Source: a virus
IMG/VR virus record: IMGVR_UViG_3300046535_000596
Location: 1-44,612 of that record
Length of the DNA stretch: 44,612 nt
Reading direction: 5' to 3' (one strand)
In this document: positions 44,266-44,612 of the stretch, one piece after another
Layout of the letters: each line of letters opens with the position of its first letter
How positions within the stretch are numbered: the stretch's first letter is position 1
Position numbers and translations under genes: made by a program
The notes under the pieces: model-generated
Told to the model about the DNA's origin: nothing
The model's database searches: none
Seen by the model: only the letters and a program-made list of their open reading frames with translations

Positions 44266-44612
44266 GGTCTTCTTTCATTTCAGAAAACGTCTTGCCCGTC
44301 GATTCAAGCGTGGCGTCCTGCCCGGTAAAGGCTTGCCAGCGAGTCACCGCGACATCGACATAGGCAGCGCTTAATTCGACGGCGTAAACGTGCCTCCCGG
44401 TCATCTCGCCCGCGATGATCGTGGTTCCGGAACCAGAGAACGGCTCATAAACGGCTTGGCCGGGGCTACTGTTGTTTTCAATCGGACGCTTCATGCACTC
44501 GACGGGCTTTTGAGTGCTGTGGCCGGTCTCGGATTTCTTCGGCTTGTCGATCTGCCAGAGTGTTGATTGCTTCCGGCCGCCATCGTAATGCCCGACCTTA
44601 CCTTCTTTGACC
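44243..44612 (-). CDS. ParB-domain DNA methyltransferase, C-terminal part
   Basis: This is the same gene as 1-1102 on the circular map. It encodes KPVECMKRPIENNSSPGQAV, YEPFSGSGTTIIAGEMTGRH and VYAVELSAAYVDVAVTRWQA. FSGSGTT is the SAM-binding motif I, placed after DPPY as in beta-class enzymes. It ends TGA at 44243, overlapping terS. Confidence 0.9.
   Translation of the reverse strand, partial: VKEGKVGHYDGGRKQSTLWQIDKPKKSETGHSTQKPVECMKRPIENNSSPGQAVYEPFSGSGTTIIAGEMTGRHVYAVELSAAYVDVAVTRWQAFTGQDATLESTGKTFSEMKEDRGRQAPK
44416..44612. repeat. Terminal redundancy of the contig, right copy
   Basis: Matches 1-197 except C44543 versus A128; the minus-strand codon here is AAG (Lys). See the left copy. 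Confidence 0.9.

Noticed and set aside
1-44612. CRISPR arrays, rRNA genes and insertion sequences
   Set aside because: No regularly spaced repeats with unique spacers, no rRNA-like sequence and no transposase gene were seen on either strand.

Overview
The window looks like one complete genome unit of a temperate, siphovirus-like dsDNA phage. Bases 1-197 recur at 44416-44612 with one mismatch (A128 versus C44543), so the contig closes into a circle of 44,415 bp and one methyltransferase gene is split across its ends. High-GC coding, a GapR-like protein, a DnaA-C domain protein, DUF6378, Gp157, an overlapping xis-int pair and alphaproteobacterial-style hypothetical genes suggest a host in the Alphaproteobacteria, probably Hyphomicrobiales. 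This host call is inference.

Layout: two divergent HTH regulators (7962-8195 minus, 8280-8621 plus) sit around an operator/promoter region. Leftward from there the minus strand runs through a hairpin-rich leader (7532-7961), then an early/replication block (GapR-like protein, VRR-NUC nuclease, HTH protein, DnaA domain IV protein, DUF1376 initiator-like protein with iteron-like repeats, several small genes). It continues through HNH endonuclease and ParB-methyltransferase, crosses the contig ends, and enters the late genes: TerS, TerL, portal, S14 protease, HK97-type capsid, head-tail connectors, tail tube, tail chaperone with a -1 frameshift, 1073-aa tape measure, tail tip and fibre proteins, adhesin-like repeat proteins, and the lysis cassette (GH19 endolysin with C-terminal membrane anchor, 3TM holin, coiled-coil membrane protein). 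The block ends with a wHTH-metallophosphoesterase, DUF6378 and a rho-independent terminator at 19043-19074.

The plus strand from about 9162 to 19038 is a compact operon of small accessory and recombination genes: HNH nucleases, a pentapeptide-repeat protein, Gp157, a probable recombination protein, small membrane proteins, excisionase and tyrosine integrase. A structured attP (17772-17991) follows; it holds a tRNA 3' end lacking the anticodon arm, flanked by 25-bp palindromic repeats.

The most notable signal is a pair of near-identical leader RNAs directly upstream of the major capsid and tail tube genes. Each can form three stem-loops with conserved loops, and four base pairs differ between the copies in a compensatory way. 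This suggests a structured cis-regulatory RNA serving the two most abundant virion proteins. The capsid copy begins 10 nt after a strong intrinsic terminator.
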